From assembly GCA_015039465.1 (NCBI GenBank), contig MU129999.1:420983-466588 (forward strand): a stretch of 45,606 nt of DNA. Direction: 5' to 3'. Shown here in pieces: positions 22,601 to 34,900 of the stretch. This DNA comes from Phlegmacium glaucopus (lineage: Eukaryota > Basidiomycota > Agaricomycetes > Agaricales > Cortinariaceae). Every line of letters begins with the position of its first letter. Position 1 is the stretch's first letter. Under the pieces are notes generated by a model. The model had not been told where the DNA came from. It was given only the letters and a program-made list of their open reading frames with translations, and did not search any database. Position numbers and translations under genes: made by a program.

Positions 22601-25090
22601 GTGATGAACAGGGGAAAATGGTGATCCTCCAATCCACTGTACCTCTGCGGGAGGTCATTCCGCCATTCTCCATTGTCATCTTCATCAACCAGAAATCCAT
22701 CATTGACAACGCGATTGTTGATCCTCTCATAAGCATTCTGGTGTTCGGATGACCCAGCTGCCAGCGATTTTAGGTATTTGAAGAAATGTTCTTCAACTTT
22801 TCCGACCAGGACTCGAGATTGGGTGACAAAAACCTGACGCGGACGAGCTAAGCCCTCGCCGGACGTGCTATACGCTCTTTCGATCCAAAGCATTTTAAAA
22901 AGCATTGTGGTAGTTTTGCTGCATCATACGCGATTAGGACAGACCCCTGACAGATCACCACGAGACGCACCCCGTACCACTTCGACCTAACACGTAACAG
23001 GAATGAGGATGCGCTATGATACTTCTCTCCATCTGTCTGTGCGCGGAGCATCAGAAAATAAGCGGATGAGAGGTTGTGGGAGGTTGCTCACGAAACTTCG
23101 AACGGGAATGCATCGTCGCGGCCTGCCTCAATGCCTAAAATCTTATTTGAGTACGACACAAACTCAGAGTGACATAACCTCACTGTCCAAAAGTTCCTGT
23201 TTTTCATAAGTTATAAGCGCTGGAACAGCAGGTAAAAAAGGTTCTGCTCACTTTGGAAATAATGATATATTTCTCCAACCTATGAAAATGAGATGGAAGT
23301 ATTTATCATCTAGTCATCTGATTCCCTCACGTTATGATTTTATGGAGCTGCATTGCAAGTTCAGTTGATATATATTAAAATTCAGAGAGGAACGGACTTC
23401 GTTGCTGCTGTCCTCTTCTGGCAGGTCTGGAGCGTCAGGAAAGGGAGAGTCTACCATTTCCAAGGGAGAAAAACGAGCTGGGGAAAAGACGTTATCACCG
23501 CAGTTGGTTGCGGGAACACGTTTGATACATCTATATGATGAATGTAGAACACTTCGCATAACTTTGGAGGGTTCTATGTACCTCTCTATATATTTTTCGC
23601 CTCGCTTGGCAAGCGCACGACCAACAGCCTCCCATAAGCGATTGTTGGTTTGTGCATCGGTGAAGATCCCAAAGAGTCTCAGAACTTGACTTGCGGTCTA
23701 GTAAAAGGTTAGGGTTCGGAACTCTGGAGATAAATAGGCAACTGACGGCATTGTCGCAGTCGACAATATACTAAAAAGAAGTCAGAAGTCGGTGGGATAC
23801 ATCACAATGACTGGAACTGACGACTAGGTGGAGGTTAATTCCCTTCAGTTGCGCCTCGAAAACGGGGATGTCGGTGGAGGACGTTCCATTTATCCTCTTC
23901 TGGTTGTCCTCTGAAAAATGTCCATTCGATATTTCTCTGCCATGAAAGTTAAATGTGAGCTATATCATTTATAAATTTTAATTGACTAACTTGATTTTCT
24001 TTTTGATAGCATCAAATGACTTTTTGCTATTTCGGCGAAAATGTCGGAGGCTACTGTGCGCAGCCTGTGATACAAGCATGCGCCATTCACCAAATCCTTT
24101 TGGACTATTAAAAAAAAGTTCACTATCAAATAACACCGTCAGAGAATGTCATGACATTAAAAGAAAACAGACAAATTTATGGGTTGGAAGACGGGAAGAT
24201 TCTCCGTTGTCGGAACCGCAGGGACAGGGGTATCTGCCTGGGGGGTGTCAGCAGGCAGCCTAGAATCGGTGGTGATCTTCAGCTCAGTGGGACGCTCATG
24301 TGGAATGAAGCCCTCTTTAACCGAATTGGCGATCTGAGGGGATAGCATCTTGTTCAGATAAAACTATGCACTCATTAGATATAGAATGAAAACATATTAT
24401 GAGGTATAAACCTCAAGAATGTCTTTGAGACGGCCAAGAAACGTAGTGAGAGCAGCTTGCGCATCGGGGGAAGTACGAGGAATGGCAATATTCAAGTCAA
24501 CCAACGGTTTCGTATCCACCTCATGAACGGGAGGCTTCTTCATCTTCCGTGGTTTCGGACCGTTTGCCTTAACCTTCTTGAAGGAGGACAACCCAAATTT
24601 ATCGGCGTTGGCTGGGTGTCCCTCGTCTTCCAAAGGGGTCATGGCAAACAGCGCCTGTAAGGCCTTTGGTGCGAAATTTACAGTCCGATAGTGATCGCAT
24701 ATAACCTTGTAATCTACATCATCGGGAGATGTGTTGAAATAATAGAAATTTGAAAGTTTGCATAGAAGTTTGTTTTCGAAAGAAGGAACAAATAGATCGT
24801 GTGTCGTCGGAAAATGATTAACAATCCATGTGTTGAGGGGAATGTCACTCATGCCTACAAATTCGAAATCGGTATAGCTACACTGGCGATTGCATAAGAG
24901 ATCGAATACCTGATAGAATAAGTTCGACAATTTGGGTGTTATCCAAAAGATCATCGAGAGCTTGAACGTAATTATCCTCGTTGAGGACGGCTTCAAACTG
25001 ACTGAGCGAGTCGACGATCTTATCGATAGAGTTGAGGTTTGCTAGGTCAAATAAGCCAGTGCGGTAGGTGATTTTGCGTTTGTAACTCAT
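16631..25090 (-). CDS. TRANK1-like UvrD-type helicase with TPR-like and IQ segments
   Basis: A single large minus-strand gene of about 8.5 kb with many short introns, starting at ATG 25088-25090 (MSYKRKITYRTGLF) and ending GMDAEDD-stop at 16631. It carries the motifs of an SF1 helicase: Walker A GRSGTGKTTTM (split by an intron near 22913-22972), DETQDN near 21840-21865, AGDTAQTIS near 21710-21735, ATNYRSH near 21500-21530, QSKGLEFND near 20985-21015 and VAITRARNNLRI near 20695-20735. After the helicase come alpha-helical TPR-like repeats (about 19580-20590, for example YALARDSFMKASNLRSAA), then a long C-terminal region with an IQ motif, ATIIQRVYRRILEQR, near 17280-17330. This is the layout of the TPR and ankyrin repeat-containing protein 1 family, often expanded in basidiomycetes. 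Its role is poorly known. Not every intron was placed, so some exon ends are uncertain. No clear lesion was seen. Confidence 0.82.
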
Positions 25091-25542
25091 AGCTGGGGTG
25101 CAGGTGATAAACAGGTCCCCATGGAGGATACTGTTTTATATACAACAAGAAAGAGGCTATTGCGGCACTAGCACAATGAGGTTGTCGCATGACCACGGGC
25201 GCTAAAGTAATCCCTGGTAGTTGGCGAATCTGTTCAATAGAAGAAGAGTATTGGTGATACCCGTTGGCGCAGTCATGGTCATGGGCTCAAGGATCGGATC
25301 GACATAGGAAAAGCAAATGAAATTCTGGGCTTGTGAACAACCAAAGTTACTGATGGCCGTATCTTCTGCATGTGGCGTAACCAATGGAAGTGTCCTCTTC
25401 TAGATTATTAACAGTAGCTTTGGTCACGTGTCTAAAGCTGTTCCTATTTAGCGCAGTCAAGCTTCACCTCATTGCATTCACCAATCTACTCGCCTCTCTC
25501 CTCCTGGTCTATTCAACCCATCACTCACCCTTTTAATCTGAA
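25091..25542. promoter_or_regulatory. Bidirectional promoter region, helicase (-) and Rab (+)
   Basis: About 450 bp separate the divergent start codons at 25090 and 25543. On the minus strand a TATATAAAAC element at about 25132-25142 lies roughly 45 bp before the helicase ATG. Pyrimidine-rich DNA (CTCTCTCCTCCTGG, CACTCACCC) precedes the Rab ATG. A minus-strand open frame at 25202-25384 shows no family motif and is not called. Confidence 0.5.
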
Positions 25543-26452
25543 ATGCCACCCCCACACTATGACTTTCTGATCAAGGCAAGCCAATATCTCGCAATTCAAA
25601 CCTGACCTCTTGTTCATTTCATTAAATCACTTATTAGCTCTTGCTTATTGGCGACTCTGGTCTATTTTAATGGTTTCTATCTCATTGACATCATTCTTAC
25701 GTCTTATATTGCAGGTGTTGGCAAATCTTGTCTTTTGTTGCGTTTCTGTGATGATGCATGGACACCTTCCTTCATTACCACAATCGGCATCGACTTCAAG
25801 ATCCGCACTATCGAATTGGACGGCAAACGCATTAAACTTCAGATCGTGGGTGGCAAGAGACATGTGCTGTGTTGGAACTTTACTAATCATCTTGTATCAA
25901 GTGGGATACAGCTGGTCAGGAGCGATTCAGAACCATCACGACGGCCTATTATCGTGGAGCAATGGGTATCCTACTGGTATACGACGTCACGGACGAACGA
26001 TCATTCAACAGTAAGTCATCTAGCCACAAAGCCACTTTTCTCTTTCGCTTACATTATATCGCCTGGATAGACATTCGAACATGGCACAATAACATAGAGC
26101 AACACGCTTCCGATGGTGTCAACAAGATCCTCATTGGCAACAAATCGGATTGGACGGACAAGAGGGCGGTCACAACTGAACAAGGTCAAGAGCTTGCCAA
26201 TGAGCTAGGCATCAAATTTATGGAAACGTCGGCGAAAGTGAATGAAGGTGTCGAAGAAGCGTTTTTCACCCTGGCAAGGTCAGCAACTAGAACATCTACC
26301 TCTTTTCGTACCCTCTGACCAATTCTTACAGAGATATCAAGACTCGTTTGATTGACTCCCAAGCAGAAAATGCTGCGTCCGGAGCTCCGGTAAATGACTC
26401 AGTCAAGGTCAACCAACCTGCTGCGCAGTCGACACAAGGTTGCTGTTCATGA
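25543..26452 (+). CDS. SEC4: Rab GTPase of the Sec4/Rab8 type, post-Golgi secretion
   Basis: Six exons: 25543-25575, 25638-25659, 25715-25845, 25902-26010, 26071-26278 and 26332-26452, giving 207 residues, normal for a Rab. All G boxes are present: GDSGVGKS, TTIGID, WDTAGQE, NKSD and ETSAK. The C-terminus ends CCS, a geranylgeranylation motif for membrane attachment. Sequence around the switch regions and the helix [20 protein letters not shown] is of the Sec4/Ypt2/Rab8 group, which tethers secretory vesicles to the plasma membrane at sites of polarised growth. Intron 1 appears to use GC-AG (AAG then GCAAGC). The exon 1 start, [11 protein letters not shown], agrees with the family. Most Rabs have NKCD or NKxD, so NKSD is acceptable. 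Paralogue assignment to Sec4 rather than Ypt1 is fairly firm but inferred from memory of the families. Confidence 0.92.
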
Positions 26453-26718
26453 ACCCTTGAGTTCATCATTCTTTTTGCCATTCTCGTTTTGCGTCGCGTC
26501 GCCGCTATCCTACACTATGATGTATATGTATACTTGTACATACAAGTGTAGTACTTGCTTTCCCTCCCCCTATGCGACAATGCCCCTATTCCTGTAATGG
26601 CAGAACTCACTCTTGTTAGTTGATCATCCCATCTTTCTAGCAACCTAGGTTTTTATCAGACTGTAATACATTGGCATTGGCACATATACAACAAGGAACG
26701 CAGTAAGAAGTAAAACGG
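26453..26718. terminator. Convergent 3' flanks of the Rab and ARP5 genes
   Basis: The two genes end tail to tail with 266 bp between stops. The interval is pyrimidine-rich near the Rab stop and contains a TATGTATATGTATA-type stretch at about 26520, which may act in 3' end formation. No gene is seen. Confidence 0.4.
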
Positions 26719-29700
26719 TCAATCTATTTGCATTCGGTCGTTCCCGGAAGAGGGGATAGAATCACCATTCCAATTCCCTCCCCACCACAATTTCACCCTT
26801 TCACTTCCGTACTCGTCGTACTCTTGTTTAGTCACCCCTACTCTGGTGAATTCTTCCGTTAGGCTGAAAGCAGCCATACCTCTCCATGCATCTAATACGG
26901 GATCAGCTGCGCAAACGATGTTCAACGGCGATCCAGGCGGCAGGAACGATTGTAAAATTGTCGTCAAACGAGGGACGAGTCCAGGCAACTTTGCTGCTGA
27001 GCCGGTAAGAAAGACATTCTATACAAGCATCAATATGAGAAGAGAACCCAAACGGAGAACGGAAAATACCTGGATGAGTTCTGTTCTATCGGCAATGTGA
27101 TCCAATGGTCCATTGCCGGATCTAGATTCGATGAAAGAAGGTATCAAGTTATGAATTACTTCTCCGAGACCAGCAGAATCCACGCCCGCCATCACAGGTG
27201 AAAAATACGCCTCGCATACTCGCCATCGTTCAGTATTTAGATGGATTCGTGTGTTACCTGATCATTATTAGTTCCTACTTGTTTGTGCTGAGGAGTAAAG
27301 ACACACCTTCTACGTCACCTTCATTGTAGGAAGGCCTGAAAGCGGACATTAGGGCAGATCGTTGTGTAGCTATTGATGCATGAGTTTGTTGGGCAGTAAA
27401 TGTGGGATCATGGGCGAGCAATTTTTGTTCAATGGCTTGGAGTTGTGAAAGATCATCTTCCTCGTCCGAGTCAGGCGCTGCAGTATTCTGTTGAAGTAAG
27501 AAACATAAGTTTATCTTTCGATCAAGAGAAACTAATTGAAGTTTTTTTACAATTTTACGATAGATAGCCCAGTCAGCATCGTCTGCCCCGAACATGTCTT
27601 CTATCCGGAAAGAATTAAAATATGCTCGACACAACTATGCTTAGGCGAACATACCTCTGTCCCCTTTTCGCTTTTTGGCCTTTGATACCCTGTCATCGGC
27701 AGCAAGAGAGGCGATGTTTTTCATCCTAGCCTGAGCAGCTGCGCTCTTCCTATCTGTCAAGGCCGCCTTTCTACGTGCTCTTTCTTTGATTTTCGCCATC
27801 AACGCCTGAATAGCAGCACTCAATCCAATTGAATTAAAAACCACTGCATGTCTCGTACCTCTTGTTCCTGTCTCAACTTCCTTGACCACCCTGCTAGATC
27901 CATCTCGCGTTCCTCTTCTTCTCGCCTTTCCTCTCGTTCTTTCTCTTCTTTCTCGCGTTCTTTCTCTCGTCGTGCACGTGCACGAGCCTCGAAACCAGCT
28001 TTCAAAAGCTTCTGTTTCTTCTTCTCCTTCAAGCCCTCTTCGTCAAGCTGTTGTTCGTCAGGGGGCTAGATCTTGAGACGATGAGGAAATTTTACGTACA
28101 TCAGCATCGGGTACATCGACGAGTGGGAAAGAAGGGTCTTCTTGCTGTAAAATAAGTTGGATGATCTCGTCTTTGTGAGTGCGATGAAGCTATACCATTG
28201 CCTCGTCACCATCCCCTCCTTCTTTCTTTCGCGACCTTTTAAGATCGTTCTCGAGTTTTTTAATCTTTTCATCCAAATCATCATCAAAAATACCCGCGGC
28301 ATGTGATGTCGCCTAATCAACGGGGTGTTGTCAGAAACGATTCAATATCTAAATGACATGTTCAAAGACACACCAGCCACTCGGTTTTCATTTCCTCCTG
28401 ATTTTCCTTCAGGTTCATCAGACGAACTTTAGTCGCTTTGAGTTCCAAGAGACGTTGTAGCTCGTTTTCCTTTTGAAAAAGCTGTATTTGAAATGTATCA
28501 GTCTGGTTGTAAAAAAAAAGTTACAAGGGGCACACGCCTTCTCCTCCCTCGTCCTGGCAGCAATTTCTTGCAACTTTCTACCTTGTTCCTTTCGTTTCTC
28601 CGCAATCCTTGAAATCTCCTCCTCGGTCTTCTCTTCCGTGACTGGAGGGATAAATGGAAATTGGACAACTACTTCAGAAGCTCGTAATTTCAATGGATCT
28701 TTTAGTTGCCGCAGGTGAGCAGCAAAGTCGGTGGCTACCCCACAAAAATTATGCAGCATCCACTAGATGATAATCAGAGAGTGTTGGATGATACATGACA
28801 GAACATTACGTTGGTTTGGATTGTAGTGACGCGTGTAGGGAAAGTGGGATATTTGAGCTGTATTAGTTTGAGAAGGTATTCAGAAGATTGATAAGGCCCC
28901 CATGGTATCCTAAGATATTCTGTTTGAGTTACTGGTGCGTGGTTGAGAAGTTTCTGCCGTACCTTTTGGCAAGGTTAAGCAGTCCTTTTCCTCGTAAAAT
29001 TGGTATTACAGACGTGGAGGCAGTATTAAATGAGATAACAAGGCCATTTGCTGAGAATGGCTGGGTGGGTGGAGGCAGGTGGTTCTGGTAGAACGACATG
29101 ATTCCATCGATACAATACGTCAGTGACGGAACTGAGTACAACTCGAACATGAGTTCTGAAGTCACTAATATCGATTGAGGAATTAGCCCAACGAAGTCTG
29201 ACTGAACATAAGTCTCAACTTACACGCTCTGGAATGCAAAGGACTACATAGTCGTTCAGTCATCAGGATGGGATGGTCAACTGTAGGTGTATCAATGCCC
29301 AGTTGAATGAAAGCATAGTCAAGTGCATTCTCCTATGCCTCAAAGTGAGTATTAGGGACACATTTTCAACGAATTTTAAGAATTGAGAATGTTATTACTC
29401 ACCAACGCGTCGAAGTTCAATAGTACATCTCCTTCCCATGGAGTTCTGGCGTGGGCTCTTGCACCACTTTCCGAGTCTATGGCGTCTCCGAACAGGAGAA
29501 GCGGCCTATTCGTCTTGCGTTCTTTGTATTTGGCAACCGTGTTCAGGCCAGTTGATGGGGTAGAGGACGTGCCGAAACCCCAGCGAAGATTGGTGGATCC
29601 GTTGTCAATGATGATGGGGGTATGTGCATCGCGGTGGTTGTCATATCTGTCTGCTATAGGTACTGGAATTGGCAGATAGGAAGTTGGTAGATGGACAATG

Positions 29701-29726
29701 CTTGCAGGGTTGGTTGAAGAATACAT
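26719..29726 (-). CDS. ARP5: Actin-related protein 5, INO80 chromatin-remodelling subunit
   Basis: A minus-strand gene with at least eight exons, from ATG 29724-29726 (MYSSTNPASIVHL) to a stop at 26719-26721 after SSGNDRMQID. My joining gives about 750 residues, far longer than actin (about 375), as expected for Arp5. The actin fold begins with the nucleotide loop IIIDNGSTNLRWGF and continues through MSELMFELYSVPSLTYCIDG and NGLVISFNTASTSVIPILRG. A long charged coiled-coil insert follows (about 27650-28700, repeated E/R/K such as KEREKEEKEREERREEEER), the hallmark of Arp5. The fold resumes with HLNTERWRVCEAYF, NVFLTGSAAKLPGL and LDAWRGMAAFS near the C-terminus. In the INO80 complex Arp5 works with Ies6 to couple ATP hydrolysis to nucleosome sliding. 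No lesion was seen. Some intron ends are approximate. Confidence 0.92.
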
Positions 29727-30716
29727 AGTTCAACTATATCATCGATGCGTTTAGCTCTTACAAGGGGAGTTACATAAACTTTGCTGGCAATTCAAGTCAA
29801 GTTAGTAATTTCATGGCTTCAGTGCTTGCATACTCTGTAGAGGGTGGCACAGCCACCAAAGGTGAAGTTCTTTTTATTACTGTACAACTCTTTGATTGAA
29901 TTTATTCAGATTATTCTGAGTAGAGAGAAAATTTGAACATGTGTTCTAATATTTTAACATGCCTTCAGCAATATTCAAGTGTTTTATAGATCTCACAATG
30001 CTGGGTATCCTAATTGTGCTCATAACTTTTCTTCTTGAAACCAATATTAATATTGAGGGTCGTCCATAGCTCACTTTGGGTGGTCTCGTATATAATTTAC
30101 AAGTACAAATATCAAATACCAGAGCTCTAGAACGCTCAATATTCAAAGACGAAGTAGAAACGTACCGGGTACTTATAGGGATCTACGAAAGCCAACCGAA
30201 GACGCAGCACTACGCAGATGATGGAATGGGAAAAGATGCCTGAGGTCGCAGTGGGTAGGATGGAGGAAAGCGTTTATGGAATTGGAGAATAACCATAGGA
30301 TAATGGGAGAGCTCATTGAAGGTCCCGAGGTACATGCGGATCGAAATAACGTAAGCGGTGCGACACTGGCATGTACGTAAAGATGGAGTTCTCCACTCAT
30401 TCTTCCTTCCAACGCTTCAACCTAGTCGACATCAAAGCTGGAGACACTGCTGCGGTGGGACTATTTTGTAGTTATCGAAAATCCGATTCAAATGTGCAAA
30501 CTTTTGTAAAAATATTTTGTTTTTTACAAAAGGAAGCCAAAATTTAACATTTTGTATTAAATAAAATTCATCCAAAATTGATAATCTACATCAGATTTTG
30601 ATCAGTAACAAATGATAAATTTTCCATTGTTTTTGTTTGGTCCAAAACATGCCATAAATTGAAAATTTTGATAAAGTTTTGATTGCTACAAAACAATACA
30701 TTTTCGCAAGTCCAAC
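29727..30716. other. AT-rich intergenic DNA, no gene recognised
   Basis: About 990 bp upstream of ARP5. The last 240 bp are very AT-rich with repeated TTTTG/CAAAA words. Small frames, such as 30173-30412 on the minus strand, show no family motif. ARP5 promoter elements presumably lie near 29730-29900, but none is clear. Confidence 0.45.
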
Positions 30717-30724
30717 ATTACAAT
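30717..30724. repeat. Target-site duplication of hAT-like element 3, left copy
   Basis: ATTACAAT precedes the terminus TAGGGCTGCGCACCG. Its reverse complement, ATTGTAAT, is at 37508-37515, immediately before the matching terminal bases left by the copia insertion. Confidence 0.75.
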
Positions 30725-31616
30725 TAGGGCTGCGCACCGCCCGTATTACGGGTACGGCCGTCATTTTACGGGCCGTAATGGCTGCCAAGTCTCGACGGCC
30801 GTCCCGTATTTCCTCATCCTAAATCCTCGACGGTACGGTACGGGTCAAAAACGGCCGTATACGGGTATTTTCCTTCTCATCCAATTTGCCAGGATTTGCC
30901 TCAAATAATGAGTCTGAGTCAAATCATCATAAAATATATTATTGTTGGTTAGTTTTGAATGTTTTTGAGAAATCATCTCAGACTTGTATTTCCTGGTCAG
31001 TTTGGCCCTTTGGCTTTGTGTTGAAGGTACATATGCTTCTATTATATCTATGTATGTAAAAAAATGATTAAATACACGGTGGAGAGAACTTTGCCAGCGT
31101 TTGGCCAGCGTCACAAGTCGCAAAAGGTGGTGTTTGAAAATTAATGTCACATCAGTCACGTTCCCAGGCCAGCCGATTCGCTTGCGTACTTCAAAGTTCA
31201 AACTCCGCTCACCTCATTTAAATTCTCCGTCGAACAGGCTAGAGCCAATCCTAGCCATAAAATTTTGTACAGAGCTCGTTTTCTATAGATATAAGAATTA
31301 TAAATATCAGAAATTTCCAGAAATCATAGTCCATAGAAATATTTTCAACAAAAGAATTTACAGCCATAGATAGATGTTGTAAGTACCTATTCTGAGGGTA
31401 CCAAGTCCAAGGGAACAAGGCCCAATACTCAGTTTTCAAACGCCAGCAAAAATTTCCCAGACAACGGCCGTCGACGGTGCTTCACCCACGGGTTCAACGG
31501 TATATACCCGTAAATTCGCTGGCCCGTTTTTGGGGAGGAAAAGGCTCCAACGGGACGGGTAATTACCCGTCGAACCCGCCCGTAAACCCGTAGTTTACGG
31601 TGACGGTGCGCAGCCC
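30725..31616 (+). mobile_element. Non-autonomous hAT-like element 3, right terminus hit by copia
   Basis: The left terminus is TAGGGCTGCGCACCG at 30725-30739. The right one is CGGTGCGCAGCCC at 31604-31616, where copia element A begins; the missing TA is found in reverse at 37516-37517. Both ends carry dense ACGGG/CCCGT/GGCCGT words as subterminal repeats (30740-30850 and 31460-31600). The interior is AT-rich with no transposase. With the copia removed the element is about 894 bp and bounded by 8-bp duplications, ATTACAAT, so hAT membership is well supported. It is unrelated in terminal sequence to elements 1 and 2. Confidence 0.8.
31612..31616. repeat. Copia target duplication AGCCC, at the 3' end of element A
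   Basis: AGCCC directly borders the LTR of element A. The partner, GGGCT, is at 37518-37522 next to the 5' LTR of element B in the opposite orientation. Confidence 0.75.
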
Positions 31617-31916
31617 TGTTCGAGTCTAGAAGATTGAGTCTCAGTGTTAACGTCAAGGAGACGGAGAACAACTAATATTATTATGTACCTAGAAGATTGA
31701 GTCTAGGTAATAATGACAAGAAGTGAGTCATAGTATATATTACAGTTGGAACAAAGATCTTACCTCAGTGTTAACGTCAAGGAGACGGAGAACAACTGAG
31801 GATAAGATATGAGAGAGAACGGACTTCATATAGTAAATCTAAGGTATCTACACGAGCAAACAGAGAAAGGGTGGCGCGACGCGAGTCATGTGATGTGATA
31901 AAAGCGAATGTGAACA
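31617..31916 (-). repeat. 3' LTR of copia copy A, 300 bp
   Basis: In element orientation it starts TGTTCACATT and ends CTCGAACA (TG...CA). By eye it is identical to the two LTRs of copy B. A purine tract, GAGGGGG, precedes it on the minus strand and should prime plus-strand synthesis. Confidence 0.93.
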
Positions 31917-31923
31917 GGCCCCC

Positions 31924-34900
31924 TCAACGAGCTGAGAGCCCGAGGCGGGCGACGTGAGATTGAAATGTAATACGAGCGAGAGGTTTGGTGAAGATGTCGG
32001 CAGTGTTTTCGGTACCGGAAATGTGATTAACAACGAAAGACTTGGATTCAATGTGGGAACGAATGAAGTGGTAGCGAATGTCGATGTGCTTGGCCTTTCC
32101 GTGATTGGAATCGTTAACGGATAGGCACTTGGCACCATTGTTGTCTGTACAGATAACGAGAGGACTGGGACAATCAACTTGAAACTGGGTGAGCGATTGA
32201 CGTAGCCATACGCCTTCTTGAATGGCTCGAGTGAGAGCAATGTATTCGGCCTCCGTGGTGGATAAAGCAATGCAGTTTTGCTTTTTAGCGGACCAACTAA
32301 TGGGTCCGCCACCCATTGACCAAAGGAAGCCTGATACAGAGGCGCGATCCTTCTTGTCGCCAGCCCAATCTGCATCCGATAGGCCAGAGAGTGCGAGGCT
32401 GAGATTGTCTCCACCGTAGTGAAGACGATACGTCCGCGTTCCTTTGAGGTAGCGAAGGACTCGTTTGGCAGTAGCAAAATGTCGGGGTTCAGGAGAGGAG
32501 CAGTGTTGAGAGAGCAGAAGCACGGCGAAGGAAATGTCAGGACGAGAACACATCTGGAGGAACAAGAGGGAGCCGACCAAGCGCTGAAAGGATTTCGTGA
32601 GATTCGCTGTAGACGGGTACACGTCGTCAGGAGACCCAAAAGGATGATCTCGATCGAGAGGTGTTTTGACGGGGTTGCAGTTTGTGAGATCGTATTCGGC
32701 AAGGAGGGTGTCAATGAACATCTCCTGATGTATCCAGAGTTCCTTAGTTTCTAATTGACGCTCGAATTGAACGCCAAGGAAGCAACGAAGAGGGCCGAGA
32801 TCTTTAATTCCGAAGGCCTTCTTGATTTCACCTTTGATGAAGTCGAGAAAAGACATCGAAGTGCACCCTGACAGACCGTCGTCGACATGCATTGCTAGAA
32901 GGCAATGTACATCCTCTCCTCCCCATGATCGCTTGTAGACAAAGACAGCGTGATCAAATTCGGATCGAAGGAATCCGAGAGTTTCAAGAACCTTACGGAG
33001 AAGATTGTACCAGATCAGGCTAGCCTGCTTCAAGCCGTAGAGGGATTTGAGCAGGCGCCATACGCCCTGGAGTCCAGATGGAGAGGTGTAGCCAGGAGGA
33101 TAACGCATGTAGATGGTTCGAGTGAGGTCCCCCCAGAGGAAAGCGCGCGTCGCATCAAAACACTCTAGATGCCAGCCGTTGAGAGCAGCATGAACTGCAA
33201 TGAAACGAATGCTCGCGGACTTCGCAACGGGAGCGAAGGTTGCGTCGTAATCGACAAAAGGTACTTGGGAGAACCCTTGCGCGACTAACCGTGCTTTGTG
33301 AATGGGTGGTCCACCATCGGGATCGAGTTTGAACTCGAATACCCATCGGTTCCCGATGGCTCTCCTCCCCTCTGGCAAGACTTCCTCCACATACACCCCC
33401 ATGGACTTCAACATCCCCAACTCTTTCTCTTCCACTTTCCTCCAATCCTCTGCGTCTGATCGTGCCATAGCTTCACGGTGATTTGCAGGAGGAGTTGACA
33501 TGTCGTACCCGGGATTGTGGGGGTTACGAGGAATATCACTACGCAAGGAAAGGAGCGCAAGCTCGAAACTCGCATCCATGTCACGCTGAAGATAGTTCTG
33601 AACATCGAGTGACGCTGCGAGGGATGTGAAGTCGTCGGTTTCTTCAAACAAGTCGGGCAATTCACAGCAGAGGCAGGAATAGTCCGCTGCTTCAGCGTGA
33701 TCATCCATTGCCAGTGTATCGTTCTTCTCAGCTATCATAGACGCTCTCTCCATCGCAAGTCGCTCCACTGCAGCCCTCCTCTCCTCACGCTTCTCCTTAT
33801 TGATCCTGATTCTCTCCAGATGCTCTTTTGCTGATCGGATGGAATCAGCGTAATCTCGTCCCCTGGTGGTGAGCAAACGATTGCTGCGAAGGGTGAGAGC
33901 AGACTTAGTCGAGTGTTCGGTCGTGATGGGAGGATGTTGCGAGGTGATGTTGGGTGCGAGAACATCGGGCGAAGATACATCGTTGCTGGGAGGTGTAGAT
34001 GAAGGGGAAGATTCCGATGGAAGTGTTTCCGGGGATGAAGAAGGTGCAAGAATGGAGGGAGGGAACGGCAGTGAGGAGTAGTCGACAGGAGTAGAAGAGA
34101 CCTCATGAATTGCATGGTATGGGATGTTTTCGTCAAAAATAACAGATCCCGAGTCGAAGAATAAATGTGTCGCGAGTGAGCGCACGCGATATCCTCTACC
34201 TGACGGTGGATACCCCATGAAAAGACATTCCACAGACTTTACTCCCAACTTGGATTGTAATTCGACAGGAACATGTGCGAAGCATCGAACACCCCAGACT
34301 CGCAAGTGGGAGACATCAGGCTTATGATTTCGAAAGACTTCAAATGGGGTTGTGTTTTTCGGAAGCGAGGAAGTGATCGTGAGATTATAGAGATACACTG
34401 CGGTGAGAGCTGCTTCACCCCAGTATGTGAGAGGCAGCTGTGCGGCAGTAAGCATCGCCAACATTCTCCCCTGTATGGTTCGAAACACACGCTCCATTTT
34501 CCCATTTTTCCAATGCTCGTAACGTGGCACAACGTCACGCTCAATCCCGTCTTTCTCCAGAGCCTGAATGAATTCGTTGCTCCCGAGTTCACCTCCTCCA
34601 TCCATCCTCAGCTTTATCACTTTCTCCCCAGTCTTTCGCTCCCAGCTGGCTTTCGTTATGCACCAGGCTCGGTAAGCTTGATCTTTTCTCGAGAGGCAAT
34701 GAATTTTTAGGGCGTCGGAGAAATCGTCAAGGAAACCGATAAAGTACAGTTTCCCATGAGGCATAGCAACTGGGAAGGGACCACAGAGATCGCAGAAGAC
34801 AAGTTCAAGCAGTTTCGTTGACTTTGACGTGGAGGATGAAGGATTCGGAGCACGAGAGTGTTTACCGATGATGCAGGGCTCGCACTTGGAGAGCTTGTCA

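Noticed and set aside
25202..25384. Minus-strand 60-codon open frame in the helicase/Rab promoter
   Set aside because: It was considered as an extra first exon of the helicase gene, but the family-like start at 25090 has its own TATA element and no splice join was convincing.
31848..32714. 288-codon open frame overlapping the copia RNase H region (also at 41948-42814)
   Set aside because: It is a shadow frame of the gag-pol gene on the same strand, with serine/proline-rich composition. It recurs only because the element is repeated.
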